From Nipponacmea schrenckii (lineage: Eukaryota > Mollusca > Gastropoda > Lottiidae), in NCBI GenBank assembly GCA_030562195.1, contig JAUJPP010000005.1, forward strand, positions 8,800,826 through 8,864,825: DNA of 64,000 bases. The letters are read 5' to 3'. How positions within the stretch are numbered: the first letter of the stretch is position 1; every line of letters starts with the position of its first letter. The position numbers and the translations under genes were made by a program. The notes beneath the pieces are model-generated. The model was given only the letters and a program-made list of their open reading frames with translations. It was not told the origin of the DNA and ran no database searches. Shown here piece after piece: positions 25,997-39,189 of the stretch.

Positions 25997-26194
25997 AGGG
26001 CTGTTGATTTAACTCTATTTGCCAGTCATGTCTGACAGAAGATCCAAAATGACTGACTGTAAATTTGAGCTTTAGGACAATTTCTATACAAATCTGCTGT
26101 ATTTTAAGCATTTTTATGTATTCTTGATGAATATAAGTAGATCTTATTTATGTCCTAAAATGTCCGGCTGAGAATTATTCAAATTAACATCCCT
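25997..26194. mobile_element. possible short MITE
   Basis: agggctgttgatttaa at the left is matched by ttcaaattaacatccct at the right (inverse agggatgttaatttgaa), about 16-bp imperfect terminal repeats 200 bp apart. Only one copy is in the window. Confidence 0.4.
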
Positions 26195-26554
26195 CTAACA
26201 AGACAGAGTTCATAATAAATAAGACAGTAAATTTAAAAAACTCTGAGAATTCCTTGAACTTTGACCTGGTGACGATGAGAGAATGACCAGAGTATAATAA
26301 CAATGGTTTATTTAAAGTGAAAATAAAAACCTTATTTAGAAAGATAAAATGGCGGCAAGGAAAGATGACGAGGTTTTAAATTACTCAGATAAAAGTAAAT
26401 ATATTTAATTGTATGTTTTACCCAATCTTACATTCCAATCTCACAAATAAAAATATCAGTTTTTCCTTTTTATCATGAACAAATAATAGTGGCTCTTATT
26501 TCAAACAGTTTTGACTCAGTTTCGCTATAATAAGGTCAGAATATGTTATTTTAT

Positions 26555-26720
26555 CTATGTGGACTCTCTGAAATATGTTGAGTTGACAAATCCGATTGTG
26601 ATCTATAGAATATTGTAATAGTATATGCTATGTGGACTCTCTGAAATATGTTGAGTTAAAAATCCGATTGTGATCTATAGAATATCAAAATAGCTATGTG
26701 GACTCTCTGAAATATGGTGA
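26555..26720. repeat. three-copy repeat, 65-73 bp
   Basis: 'ctatgtggactctctgaaat' starts at 26555, 26628 and 26693, followed by tccgattgtgatctatagaa in the first two. Single relatives of this segment occur elsewhere, for example near 7818, and inverted near 12027 and 52333. Confidence 0.8.
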
Positions 26721-26904
26721 CAAATCTATAGATGTACCAGTTTCTTTATTATTGATATACCATCTACAGATTCATTGCAATTTTTAACATCCATTGACAA
26801 ATTGGCAGCATAATTTATAAATTTCTCCTTATTTAAAACTGAAAATGGGTTTTTAACAAGCAATAAAAGCTAAAATGTACCAGAATGGTAATTGCCTCTC
26901 AGGG

Positions 26905-26991
26905 AAGCCTAATATCGCAATATATTCCTGTATCGCGATATTATCATGTCTGATATCACGATATTGCTTTTGACCAACATGCCCAGCCCTA
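26905..26991 (-). mobile_element. terminal piece of a TAGGGCTGGGCA-type element
   Basis: Read on the minus strand it begins tagggctgggcatgttggtc, then alternates atcgtgatat and atcgcgatac. I recall this terminus and the cgatatatcg-like interior from MITEs in several animal genomes, probably hAT-related. The other end is missing. Confidence 0.45.
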
Positions 26992-27248
26992 ACTTGTTCC
27001 TTAAACACAATCTCATATAATATGATTGATCAATTTACAACTTCAACACATCCAGAAACATCAGAATTATGGGGAGATTTTAGCAACAAATGCTTATCTT
27101 TAATCACACCAAAGACCAAAATGTCCAGAAATTCTACCCTGACCACTGATAAACCATTTGATCTATATCAGCTAATGTATGTTTGTAGAGTTCTCCAAAA
27201 TAATACAGTCGGATTTTTATAACAATACTTCTGTCAACAAGTAGATTA

Positions 27249-27345
27249 TAACGTTGTTTACTAAACGCTTCAACGCTTTGTTTACAATATGGCTGTATCA
27301 TTTGTTTACAAGATGGCTGATAGTGTTGTTTACAATCTTGCCAAA
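27249..27345. repeat. short tandem 'tttgtttacaatatggct'
   Basis: Four imperfect copies with a 27-30-bp period; related units reappear at about 27985-28045. Confidence 0.55.
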
Positions 27346-27559
27346 TGATTTGTATGGACGAGCATATTGTTTACAGAGACACCAAACGTACCCAAAGACT
27401 CAAAACTAACTTGATCAGTGCAAACCACAAAACCTCAAAAATGGAAGAAATCTCTATCAATATACACCAAATACATTGTTTACTACGTGGCTGGAAAATT
27501 TGTTTACAAATATATAAAAAACAGAGTTTCTTTGCCGGCTTCTTGGTGCAAATGAAACA

Positions 27560-27960
27560 TGCAACCACTCAAAGTGTGCAACGAGGTAAATAACAGAGGC
27601 ATTACCCTTTGCAGTGTTCAGTCCCTCACACAATAGACCTATTGTCTTATCCAACTAGCTGCAACACCTCATAGTTTGCAATGAGGTAAATTGAGTGAGC
27701 TAACAGAAGCCTTACCCTTTATTATCTTATCCAACTGACTGCAATGAAGACAGATAATGCCATGCAGTGTGCAATGAGGGAAAATTATTCTACCTTATAT
27801 ACATTTGTCTGCACTGACATTGATATGTCCAGTGCCTCTATTTATAGTCTTAATGCCATGCAATGTGCAATGAAGGATATTACTGAATTCGAACTGACAT
27901 AGAATCTTTGATATGCACAATATGCCTTTGTTTATTGTCCATCTGATATACTATCTAGAT
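27560..27960. mobile_element. SINE-B scraps
   Basis: Repeated landmarks gcaatgaggtaaa, 'gccatgcagtgtgcaatgag' and 'gccatgcaatgtgcaatgaa', plus 'cctttgtttattgtccatct'. Several small copies, none complete. Confidence 0.5.
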
Positions 27961-28274
27961 GAAAGAAAACACTGTTTACATTACACATAGTTTACAATAT
28001 GGCCGAATGCTTTGTTTACAAATTGACTGATACTTTGTTGACAAGGTAAATACAACATGATATTTTGATGATGTTTGTGGACAATGTAAATACCAATATA
28101 ATATTAAAACATACACCAATCCATCAATATACTCATTAACAACGGACTGGTCAATCACAACACTCGTCAACATGTCCAGTTAGTAGATCAATCGTCCAGT
28201 ACATAGAGTTCATTGATGTTTCTCTTGTCAACATTGTTGCCGGCAATATTTTAATGTTGAAATGTCAACGATGG

Positions 28275-28320
28275 ACATGACATGAAATGGAGTTTTACAT
28301 CCCTTTCTTCCAGCACTTGT
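28275..28320 (-). mobile_element. SINE-B tail fragment
   Basis: 'catgaaatggagttttacat' then ccctttcttccagcactt. Confidence 0.55.
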
Positions 28321-29293
28321 GTTTTCGGCATTATTTGAACATCACATGAAGATTCCATGATGCAATGAAACTTTTTTGTAGCGACTCTGGACCAAAATTT
28401 CTAATGAAATGAAACGGACCTATTGGAATACATACAATACTAACAACAGCCCCTCCCTTTACCTATTACCCTCACCCCTAAAAATTAAGACAGAAGATAT
28501 CTACAGGTTGGGGTTAGGCTACTGAGACTAAATTTTGAATCTAATTAAATGAAATTAAGTGTTACAAGTGGACAATGAAGTAAATTTTGCCATTGCAATG
28601 ACTTAGTATCCATATGAATAATCATTTTCTGACACAACAGCAAAATTTTCCCAAAAGTTCCACTATTGTAGATTTGTCTGCAACTTTTGGTTTCCAAAGA
28701 GATTTACTGGATTCCTGCAAGTGATATAAATAATGATTTACAAGGAAATATGTCGGATTTGCATGCGGTTCCAAACAAATAAAATAATCCAGTGCTTTTC
28801 TCGAAGTATCCACAAACCATAAAACTTTATCCCATGTATTGAAGATGAAACAATTTTTTTCTTTTCTAGAAACATTAAATTTTTTCTTATTCTTTGTTCA
28901 AATCTAATTTTATTTCATCGACATTAAAATGGTGTAAATCTAGTCTTTGGACTTGGAGTTGTCGCAATATTTCAATAAGAACTAAGAAAAAAACACAACA
29001 TTATGATGGAAAAAAGTAAAAGTGATCTTGACAAATATTAACGAATTTAAAAATTGACCCAAAGATGAACGTAATTCGTCGGTTAAACATAAAACAATCG
29101 AAAACAAACATCGGAAACATTTTCTCAAATATTTTAAGCCACATTGTAATAAAATTTAATACATTTAGAAAGCCAAGAGCTGTTTTCTACTTTTCATAAA
29201 GGTGGGAAAGGACATCAGCGATTTACAACCCTGACCTTGTCAAAAATATCCCATCCTTGCTAATTTTAAACGTACTCTATGACTATTGATAGT

Positions 29294-29708
29294 ATCTTAA
29301 AGGGATTGTAACGAGTTTTTCTAAAATTGGTACTTGTATCGAAGACACTTATAACGTCTGTTTTCAACATTCCTATTTTCAATCAGATGTCTGTGGTTTC
29401 TGCAAATCCACTTAAAAGTTTTTAGATGTCACAACCCCAAAAGCTACTATTGATATATCAGGATCTTCGCAACAATATACAGTTTTAGTGTAAAACAATA
29501 AATAATAGAAATTACAGAAGCACAGGTCAAGGAGAAAATTCAGTACGTCAATTGATAGGTATGTGCAAAAAAAAACATAGTTTTAGACGAATTACAAGAA
29601 CCACAGACTTCTGATTGAAAATTTTAAAGGTTCACGTATATACAATGACGTTATTAATGTCCCCAATAAAAATAAAACTTTATAAAAACTATTCACAATC
29701 CCTTTAAC
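29294..29708. mobile_element. P1 palindromic MITE, complete, TTAA-bounded
   Basis: The left end is ttaaagggattgtaacgagt and the right end cacaatccctttaa. The inverted inner segments are 'caatcagatgtctgtggttt' and 'accacagacttctgattgaa'. TTAA again lies at both edges. It is longer than the copy at 4806, with an insert near the centre. Confidence 0.75.
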
Positions 29709-30057
29709 ATCACAGATTGAAAACGCATTCTTCACTTTTTTATTTTAATTTCAAAAGAGTCTTCTGTCAATATGGTTGTTTTAAAGCCATCTTGTGAAAG
29801 ATGTAAAAAATGTGAAGGGAAGATAAAAAAAAATGGCGAGTTTGAATAGTTTCCTATTCTCTCAAATATTTCAGATATGTACGTGTTGACAGTAACCATG
29901 GTTTTTTTAATAACGTCCTTCTCTACAAAGTTAGACTTCTGAGGTTGAACTATTTTTATACCTCAGGTCAAAATGACAAGTTATGTTTCGTCTAATCAGC
30001 AAATTTTAAACCAAGACAATTTTCATAAAATAATGTTTGAAATTAGGCAGACTTTAA

Positions 30058-30360
30058 AAAACCTTCATGAAATCGGTACAGAAGAGTAGGAAGTAAAACT
30101 CCATTCATTCAAACAATGCTTTATCAGTTTCAGTTACCTAAAATATTTGCAAAGTCTATGAACTTAATGAAATGAATGGAGTTTTACATCCTACTCTACT
30201 GCACCTAATGGGCTAATGAAAATGGGTAACGACATGCAGTGTGCGATAAGGGATATTTTCCAAGACAGCATTAGCCTATTCTTTTTACGATTCCAACTGT
30301 CAAGGGAACTTTATCGTGCACAACCTGTATCACAAGATGCCTCAAACCAAGAACCATACG
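30058..30360. mobile_element. SINE-B copies, opposed
   Basis: The tail in plus orientation (gaagtaaaactccattcatt) at about 30090 is followed by a minus-orientation copy from about 30173 through gacatgcagtgtgcgataag, aagacagcattagcc and 'gcacaacctgtatcacaaga'. Confidence 0.65.
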
Positions 30361-31229
30361 TCTAAAATTAAAGATAATAGTATATGAAGACAGTCTATCA
30401 GCCAATCATCTTTAAAAGCGAGACTACCGTCTTCCCAAGACACCCATTTTCATTAGTCGGTCAATACGCTTCCACGATGTCCACTTGACGAATGATCACA
30501 AGTGTAATTAGACCTAGCAGGAATCAAATACGAGCAAATACAGCGAAGTGGTTAATAGCCTCTTCTAGACTGGACATGGTCAATATATAACAATAGCCAT
30601 GATTGGTCGATACAGTCACTATAGAAAGAGATTGGTGGCTAGGGAAATCTCATCAAGTTGCTCGCGGCTTTCGTAAGTAGCAATAATTGACTTGAGAATT
30701 GTGTACATTAAATTAAATTTGTGATCAATAGAACGTCAATATGTTATTTGTCACTTTTAAAAACTTGGTCAAAATTATTTGACTTTTGGTTTGTTGATCC
30801 ATAATTACACTTGGAAAATTACACATGAAAAACTCCAACAGGACAGAAGGTCAACGAATCCATTCCAACCATTATGAAAAACGTTGGCCATTTGGAAATT
30901 AATTGAATGAGTTTTTTGTATTCACGAGTCGTAAAAGGTCGTATTTGAAGGATATAGACTTATTTACATATCTATTCTATTTCCCCTGACGATATTTTTA
31001 CTGACGGCGTGAGTTGCCATTACATTATAAAAAACATTGATTGAATTCTCTCTCGTCATGGCCTCAAACTGCCAATTCCATTTCTTTGAGAAATATCTTG
31101 TTTTAATCCAAGATTTGAATATATAAATTCTTAATTGTCTGCGGCTAGGATATTTTCAGATATTGAAATTATGCCGAGACTAGCCAATTCTCCAGAAAAT
31201 ACAAAAGCTTCTTTAAATTTTCAAAGCCA

Positions 31230-31494
31230 GGGGCCTTATTCTTGAAATCTTAACTTCAAATGATTTTATTTTTCCAGTCATCTGATTAGTCAATCACTAA
31301 AATTGATCTGAAGTTTGATTATTTTATCCAATCAGAGGCCTTATTCTTGGAATCTAAACGTAAATTGATTTTGTTTTCCAGTCATCTGATTGGACAATCT
31401 TGAAAACTGATTTTAAATTTAGTTTAATTATCCAATCAGATTACTGTTTTCTTTAAAATCTGGATTTTATTTAAGTTTTGGAGAATAAGACCCC
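31230..31494. mobile_element. P3 foldback MITE, complete
   Basis: The left end is ggggccttattcttgaaatc and the right end gttttggagaataagacccc. The inside holds repeated 'ccagtcatctgatt(a/g)g' and inverse 'tatccaatcaga' segments, so most of the element is self-complementary. The first half is duplicated at about 31330. Confidence 0.75.
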
Positions 31495-32337
31495 AGATCT
31501 GGTTCTAACAATTTAACTAGTCCTATTCAACAAAACTGAACTCTTATGAAAAATCAGAGCACCTCCATCCAGACTTCAGGAACACAAGATTCCACAAGAA
31601 CAAGTATAGCAAGCAAGTTTAAGAAACTCCAGGGAGTTCACATAGCACAGTAAAAGGTAAAGCATCTTATATTGATAGGAAAGCATGAACAGAGGCACTC
31701 CTTTTAGAGAGTTCACAAGCTATATATATATAATACAGTGTTATACACTATCAGATTGTTGTATTAAGTTTATATTAAAACATTGCCGAGAGATATGAAA
31801 CTTGAATCCACTCGACTTAAAAAGCTTGTTTATAATTTGTTTAAAAATATTAGTAGAAAACTTTTTCCCCCCGAGGTATTAATTCTGGGAGAGATTTCAT
31901 CAAGATTTTAAAAAAAAAGTTAAATGTTTGCACGAAGCGATAAATTGAAATCATGTGTAAATCTCGCGAATTAATTGGTGAGAATTTGAACGAGGTTCTA
32001 TCCAATCACGTCCATCTCGTTCTCAATAGCCAAGTAAATAAGTATTTAATAGCGTTCCGATCATATCTCGTCCTAATACAACCAAATATAATTAATGATC
32101 GCCAGATTACACCAGTTCTAGAGAAATACACGGACTTTAAAAGGTCAAAGTTTTAAAATGGTTCCTTGATAGTTACATAATGGAAAGCCATGTTTGGGAT
32201 GAAATTTTGTATTTAGAAAACCCACAATATAGTTTGTCTCATTGATTAATTTAGTTTATATTTCAAAATTTATCAAATTATTAAGATTTAACTATTTGTG
32301 AGAATCCACATGGTTGTCGACTTGTTGATTATTTTGT

Positions 32338-32622
32338 GGGGTTCTATAGCACAGCGGTTAGAGCGTTGGTTCTTAACATCATGACATCATTTGCTTGGAT
32401 ATGTTGAAAATGTCGGACGTGAGTTCTAATCTCAGTCGGTGTGTGAAAGTCCGATGACCTTGATAGGTACAGAATAAGTCATCTTCACTTATAATTCCAG
32501 TCCACCCAACTGTAAAAAGGTACAGATAATGGGGGGAAGATCTATGACAAGAGGTTTGGCCAAAGACCAGCTGGTAGAAAGGATCCTCAACTGTGAACCT
32601 AAATTGTTATCCTTGTAAAATA
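32338..32622 (+). mobile_element. SINE-A, full-length
   Basis: The head has an A box (tagcacagcggttagagc, 32347-32364) and a B box (gagttctaatctc, 32421-32433). The central part is cttataattccagtccaccc and the tail agaggtttggccaaagacca, then gttatccttgtaaaatatt. This is the best reference copy of the family in the window. Confidence 0.85.
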
Positions 32623-33039
32623 TTTTAGTTTCTTTCCTTTTTTTTAAATCAGAACATTGACTGAAAAACCTTATCTTACTCTACATTTGTGATTTCAAAC
32701 TTAATTTACATTTGGAGAGTCCACAAAGCTAACTGTTTGTGTTATTATTTGATTATTTGAAAGATAACTATCAAAATATCGCTGTAGTTATTGATAACAA
32801 TCTAAGCATTGATTTTCTATGTTTCTGTTAGAGTTGATTGCGTTATACCACGGTTAGATATTACCACGGTTAGATATTCCCCATATGGTTATAGAGTAAA
32901 TGTTTGATATTACTTGTAGAATTCTGTTATTCTAGTTCTCTGTATTCACCAGTGTTATTGAGATGTATCCCCTGCTAAATAAATAACACATACCTCTATT
33001 GTTATAATTACTGGAAAGAGAAACTATGTTTTAAACTGG

Positions 33040-33225
33040 AATTGCTATTGAGTTTTACATCCTATTTCTAACTTAATGGTCTATACAGTATGCAATAAGG
33101 TAAATTTGTCTGTTACAATGTCAATGTGAGATAAAATGGTGTATTATATCTCTTTTCCTGTATCTGCATGGATGGACAAATTGAGAAAGGTCTATGCAGT
33201 ATGCAATAAGGGAAAGTTTTAGATC
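33040..33225 (-). mobile_element. SINE-B, strongly decayed
   Basis: 'ttgagttttacatcctattt', then two copies of ggtctat(a/g)cagtatgcaata. Confidence 0.4.
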
Positions 33226-33227
33226 AT

Positions 33228-33570
33228 AAGATATATAGATATACTACTTCTAGGTTTATTACATACTACGTTTCAAAACACAAGATATATAGATATACTA
33301 CTTCTAGGTTTATTACATACTATGTTTCTAAACACAAGATATATAGATATACTACTTCTAGGTTTATTACATACTACGTTTCAAAACACAAGATATATAG
33401 ATATACTACTTCTAGGTTTATTACATACTATGTTTCTAAACACAAGATATATAGATATACTACTTCTAGGTTTATTACATACTACTAGTTTTAAACATCA
33501 AGATATATAGATATACTACTTCTGGGTTTATTACAATACTACGTTATCTAAAAACTAGATATATAGAAAG
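33228..33570. repeat. 54-bp minisatellite
   Basis: 'aagatatatagatatactac' starts at 33228, 33282, 33336, 33390, 33444 and 33500. The exact 54-bp period, a multiple of three, keeps frames open and produces a repetitive 18-residue peptide that is not a gene. Confidence 0.92.
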
Positions 33571-34964
33571 TGACGGCTTGGTGGATTTGGAATGTATAAA
33601 TATTAATGCATTAGAACTGTTTGATAACTCAGTTTTCATAAACACAACCAAACAACCACAATGTATAGAAATTGAAATAATAAATCTAATAAGGAATTCT
33701 CGTCTGAAGTCTTAAATTAACAGATGAATGAAATTCACTGAAAATTTACTAAAATACACTTTGGAAAAAACACAAAATTGAATCTTTTTTTATGAAGGTG
33801 AGTCGTACATCATTTGAAATTAAATCTGAGAAATTTACATGATCTAAACTATTTAATGGAGGTCGTAACGTGGACTTAAGTAGAAAACGTTATTAAATTT
33901 GTCTGGAAATGGGCAAAAACGCCATAGAAACGGACTGGTAGAGCAAAGCAACAGAAAGGATGTTTAGTCAATTAACTTAGAACGATAGTCCATGATTAAA
34001 TTTGAAATCCACGCGGCTCGTCACATCGTCATACAAACATTGATTGCTGGTATTCTATTCTATCATTGCTTCGTTTTACACCTAGCTATTAATGGTGTGC
34101 GCGATTTGCCAACTATCCAATCAACTCAATCCTCATTCATCCGTTTAATCACAGTGCATAAAAAATTATTTCAGCAACTGGCGAAATTTAGACATCACAT
34201 TAGGCCTATATGTAGGCTAACCATGAGTTGGTAAGATAATATTTGACAAATCTAAGACACCACATTAGCAAGGGACTGATATTACTAGTAATCGACCAAA
34301 TAGTCAGAATTAAGTTTGTAATTGTCAAATCTATAGACCTAAAAAAGGGAATATGTACGTTAATCTTTGAAAATCTGAGACAAAACAGTTAGTTTTGTAG
34401 GTAAGTAATTGGCATTTCAAAGACACCAATTAAACCTACAACACAGAATATGGCCAGTTAGTATTTGGCAAATCTAAGACGGCACCACTTTGCCGATGTA
34501 AGTTAGTAGCCTATGTGGCATTTCTGAGACAAAACAGAGAGTTTTATAAGTTAGTAATTGGCAAATCTAAGACACCATATTGGTACACCATTGAGATTGT
34601 AAGTTGATAATTGACATGGTGGGAAAGATGGAATTCAGGAGATTTTTAATTAAGTCCAACATAAGATAGGACTGATAGACAAACACAAAACCTATCTTGA
34701 CTGTGTATTTACTATTTACTCTTCAATTACCGAGATTCCATAGAGCACTCGCTACTATTAATATGTCAATCAAAATAAAGTAGAACTATCTTGGAAATTA
34801 TCACTGATTTAACATGCTCCGTTCTAGAGTTCAAATACAGGTAGAAGATTGAAATAAAAATGGCGTTTTAAATCTTTAATTTACATTCAGAGTAACTTCA
34901 CATACTGCTTATATATGGCTCTCTGACCTTTTTTTGGGGTTGACAATGCTATGAAGTATGTAAT

Positions 34965-35270
34965 GGGGGAAATTTTGAAGGATTTCCTTCTTTAAGTGGT
35001 ATTTAGTAACTGGGTAGTAATAATCAACTTGACACAATTATATTGATAACAATTACTTTAATAATTAACTGGCGACGTTTCGATGAAGGTACCTTCCAGT
35101 CTTAATCAAGCAATGATAACTGTCTAACTTAAAGGGACCTTAAACATTATCAGCAAACTCAGACAATGCTAAGAAGTGTGTTATGGGGGAAAATTTGTAA
35201 GGACATCAGCAATAGAGAATTTAGAGAATTCATTGCAATGTCTGACTTAAAGGGATCTTCAATATTATCG
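34965..35270. repeat. about 115-bp duplication
   Basis: 'ct(t/g)acttaaagggaccttaa', 'cagcaaactcagacaatg' and 'tatgggggaaa' recur in two to three diverged copies between about 34940 and 35270. Confidence 0.5.
35048..35100. other. 'gcgacgtttcgatgaaggta' motif, minus-strand hairpin
   Basis: On the minus strand the order is cttgattaagactgg, a gaaggtaccttc palindrome, then atcgaaacgtcgcc. This has the layout of a decayed hammerhead core (CUGANGA, stem II, GAAA) as found in Penelope-like elements and retrozymes, but two of the invariant CUGAUGA bases differ. Taken as a repeat relic only. Confidence 0.3.
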
Positions 35271-35777
35271 GCAAAACTCAGACCATGACCCCCATTTTTT
35301 ATTAAAAAAAAAACAACTGGATTTCGATGGTGTCAGACATTCATTCATAAAGAAGAGCAGACGGAAACCTTTTTTTCAAAAAAAGAGAAACTAAAGCCGA
35401 CAGTTTCCGATTAGAAAACATCAAGACTCCAAAATTGGCTAATCTGTTATTTAAATTTTTCTTTCTAAATTGTTCATTGGCTACATCCATCAAATCATCT
35501 TTCATTTGATAAGAAATTGATCAAAATTGATCAAAATTGGTAGTGGCAATGTCAGGTCATGAGCCGTGCATGTCAGTCAAGCTTGAACCGATTGTACATG
35601 AATCATAATATATAACAGTCAAATGTTATTGACATGTTAATTCTCTTGACATGACATATTCACAACACGTATAGTCCGAAACTCTGACACTCCAGTGACA
35701 CTCCACTGGCATATTGACACAACTCGTTACCATGGCTTCACAGATACTACAGATGACACCGGACCACAGAAGCAATT

Positions 35778-35912
35778 GTTTCAGTCATTTGATTGGTCAA
35801 TCACTAAAACCGATTTGGAATTACGTAATATTATCCAATCAGATTACTATAATTGTTAAAATCGGGTACTTATCTTTTTAAGTTTTGGAGAATAAGACCC
35901 CTGATATTTTAA
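35778..35912. mobile_element. P3 MITE, right half
   Basis: 'cagtcatttgattggtcaat', 'tatccaatcagattactata' and the end aagttttggagaataagacc. Confidence 0.65.
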
Positions 35913-37344
35913 CTATTTGTTGTTCTCTTCCCAAATACTAGTCAAGCAGTCAATGGTTCATACATAGAAGCATCGGTCAAGGGGGTTTCATTAGCTAAGA
36001 AAGCTTTATTTGTTGTCTGAAGCCTAATTTGAAATAGTAGTTGTCATAAACAAATAAATAGATTAATATCAGATTTACAGAAATTCCAAACGGTGGTTAA
36101 AGGTTAATACTTCCTCAGGTCATGACCTTTTTTTGAATTTTTTACCTGAAGATCAGGGACACAGATTAACGAGACTAGACTCTCGGACTTCTCACCAACA
36201 TGAAATGAAAAGGAAAATAGTATAAGATATAAACTGACATTCTCGCTGTAACAACATGGCTATTGATCTATAACCTGTAACCCTTCTTATTTCTCTTCTA
36301 TCTCAGTTGACATTCTACTACAATCAGGTCAACAATATAATCTAACTTGACAGTGTCACATGATCAGGAAAAATGATTACAGAAAAAAAAAACCGTCAAA
36401 CATCTAAAAAGTGATATCATATCTTCTTTGACGTTTCATTTCATTATAAAAAATAATTTTTTATTCTCTTAATATTTCAAACATATATTTTATTCTTAAA
36501 TCTTTTTTGACAAGTTGAGCAAGCTTTCAAGATTTTTTCTTGAAAAAAAATAATTTGAATTCAGAAAATGTCTGCCTTGCAGCATCGCTCTGTAAACCTT
36601 GAAGAGGATTATGTAGAAATAAAAAATATACAGCGCCTTGGTAACGGTACCAGTCTTTCAGGGAAGTGAACTTCCGGAATATTTGACCATCTTATTCTTT
36701 TGTAATCACCTGATGGTACTACTCTTTGGAGAAGTCAACTATTATACTAACTATTTCTCCACATATCAGATCCTATCTTTAACTACATTTGCGAGCGTAA
36801 AAAAATAAGCGCTCCTTTGCCATTCACTTGACTATTAGACACCGCACTGTGCACTCTAAATTCAAGTCATGCCACCCAAGGTATCTGCTATAGGGGGTAA
36901 GAAAGACAAGGAAAGCAAATGCCGCACGTAGCAGAGATAAGAAGCAGAAACCCTGAAGGAGTGTTACCTCATCTACAATCCAGATATTGATATTCTTTGA
37001 TCAAAATTTTTATTTTTACATGAAATTCTTCATCGACATAGAAAAAAAAAAATTTTTTTTGAACAGATTTTAAAATTTTTTAACGTTCAACCCTGGAATT
37101 TGATTAGATAATATGACACAATAGGAAAAAACGATAATGTAAAAAACAAATAAGGACAATGATGATATCAGTGATACGAGATATCAGATATCCAGCAGTT
37201 GAAAGCTTTTAATCTCCAATGTTTAACATTATAACATGTTAAGGTCAGTCTGAACATCTTAACTTTTATCAAAAATAAGGAAGCAGCATAAGGGAGAAAT
37301 GACAGGGAAAAAACAAAATTTTCAGACCAATGTATTTGGAAAAT

Positions 37345-37455
37345 GAAATGAAAATAAAAAAGAATGAAGTTTTATGTCCTACTACTCTGTACAATATTGA
37401 CAAATGAAGACGGGCAATGCCATGCAGTGTGTATTAGGTAAAGTTTGCCATTAAT
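37345..37455 (-). mobile_element. SINE-B tail fragment
   Basis: 'gaatgaagttttatgtccta', then gccatgcagtgtgtattagg; the minisatellite that follows starts right at its broken edge. Confidence 0.55.
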
Positions 37456-37458
37456 GTT

Positions 37459-37930
37459 CAATACATCAATTGTAGAGCGATATAGAAATACAACTGTTAA
37501 TATAGTGCTCAATACATCAATTGTAGAGCGATATAGAAATACAACTGTTATTTTAGTGCTCAATACATCAATTGTAGAGCGATATAGAAATACAACTGTT
37601 ATTATAGTGCTCAATACATCAATTGTAGAGGATATAGAAATACACTGTTAAAATAGTGCTCAATACATCAATTGTAGAGGATATAGAAATACACTGTTAA
37701 AATAGTGCTCAATATATCAATTGTAAGCGATATAGAAATAAACTGTTATTTTAGTGCTCAATACATCAATTGTAGAGCGATTAGAAATACAACTGTTATT
37801 TAGTGCTCAATAATCAATTGTAGAGCGATATAGAAATACAACTGTTATTCTAGTGCTCAATACATCAATTGTAGAGTGATATAGAAATAACTGTTATTTT
37901 AGTGCTCAATTCATCAATTGTAGAACGAAC
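37459..37930. repeat. 51-bp minisatellite
   Basis: 'caatacatcaattgtagagc' starts at 37459, 37510, 37561, 37612, 37661, 37710 and 37759, and on to about 37905, ten copies. The first units are exactly 51 bp and later ones 49 bp or so through small deletions. Translated frames on both strands are repeat artefacts. Confidence 0.92.
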
Positions 37931-38614
37931 AATTTTAAGAAATGTTGAAAATTTTCCAAACCCTAATTTAAAGATTGATTTTTTCATTCAAGATTTCTCT
38001 AATCGAATTAAGAACTTGGCAACAAACATCTTTTCCATTGTCAAAACTTTCTGACGTCTCAATTTTAGATTCCATCAAAAAATGAAAAAGGTTCTGGGTT
38101 GTGCAACGAGAATTCGATGGAAATTTCAAACCTTTTAACAATAGCAGATGGAACAGTTTCTACAAGAGTCACGCCGACTGGTTTACGCACAATTGGGCAA
38201 AAATCGTTGCAAAGATACATTATGTTGTGCAACAGTGATTTGACAGTAATGAATTCACACGTTTGACAATAGCAGATTGACGTCTGCTTGGATACACTAG
38301 CAAACGTTACACCAGAATTCAATAACTGACGACAATGTGCTTTCTATTTATGAAATATTCGTCAATATGAGTACAAAAGAATTTGCCTGCTAAAGATCCC
38401 TAATATTTAGATTTGTTCCAAACAAAGCAGTCATGTTAGTCAATACCAGGAGAAAAAAAAATGGAATAAAAAGTTTCCTGTGCATTAATATTTCAATATG
38501 AGTACATGAATAGACTAGCAGAAACTGTTATTGACAAATTAACCAGGCCAGGAGTTTTAAATATTTGGTTTTAGTTGCGGTAACAAGAGGCAAGGTGGAT
38601 TTCAATCTCAAACT

Positions 38615-38845
38615 TTGAATAAGTCATCTTTACCCATAATTCCAGTCCACCCAGCTGTAAATGGGTACTGAATAATTCATCTTTACCCATAATTCCAGTC
38701 CACCCAGCTGTAAATGGGTACTGAATAATTCATCTTTACCCATAATTCCAGTCCACCCAGCTGTAAATGGTTCATACATTAGAATGTAATGTCTGATTTC
38801 ACTTTCATAATTCCAGTCCACCCACTGTAAATGGGTATGATACTC
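38615..38845 (+). repeat. SINE-A central segment amplified, 53-bp unit
   Basis: 'cataattccagtccaccca' with gctgtaaatgggtac starts at 38635, 38688, 38741 and 38806. The first periods are exactly 53 bp. This is the central part of SINE-A without head or tail. Confidence 0.85.
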
Positions 38846-39084
38846 CTAATTCATTCATTTTAGAAGGTGGATCCATAAAAACATCAATGGATTTCATCCT
38901 CAGTTAAATTGGTAATGGACAGCTTCACTTAAGGTCAAGTAAATGAATGGGTTTACTCATTCGCACCTAATCATAAGATGGTCAATAAGAAAGGAACAAT
39001 AATTTTCAGTAAAGTTGTACCTATTATATCAACAACGGCTTCAATTCTGACAAACCTTAATTGCTGATAAGTTCCTAATCATTT

Positions 39085-39145
39085 TAAATGAAATGAATGG
39101 TGTTTAAATCACTCTTCTTCACCTATTGGCTAATGAAGACTGCAG
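39085..39145 (-). mobile_element. SINE-B tail fragment
   Basis: 'atgaaatgaatggtgtttaa', then cttcttcacctattggctaatgaag in diverged form. Confidence 0.5.
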
Positions 39146-39189
39146 GATTTTATAAATTATTGGAATTAATCCCTTCTTCTGCCCTATTT

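Noticed and set aside
30700..31220. Possible conserved non-coding segment in intron 3
   Set aside because: It is free of repeats, but conservation cannot be judged from one sequence.
33322..33510. Repetitive frame with an 18-residue repeated peptide
   Set aside because: It arises because the minisatellite period (54) is a multiple of three.
37372..37651. Repetitive frames on both strands with a 17-residue repeated peptide
   Set aside because: The 51-bp minisatellite period is a multiple of three; there is no start context or conserved domain, and the frames vanish when later units lose two bases.
38065..38322. An 85-codon minus-strand frame with several cysteines
   Set aside because: No recognisable family, no splice-site support and no repeat relation; treated as chance.
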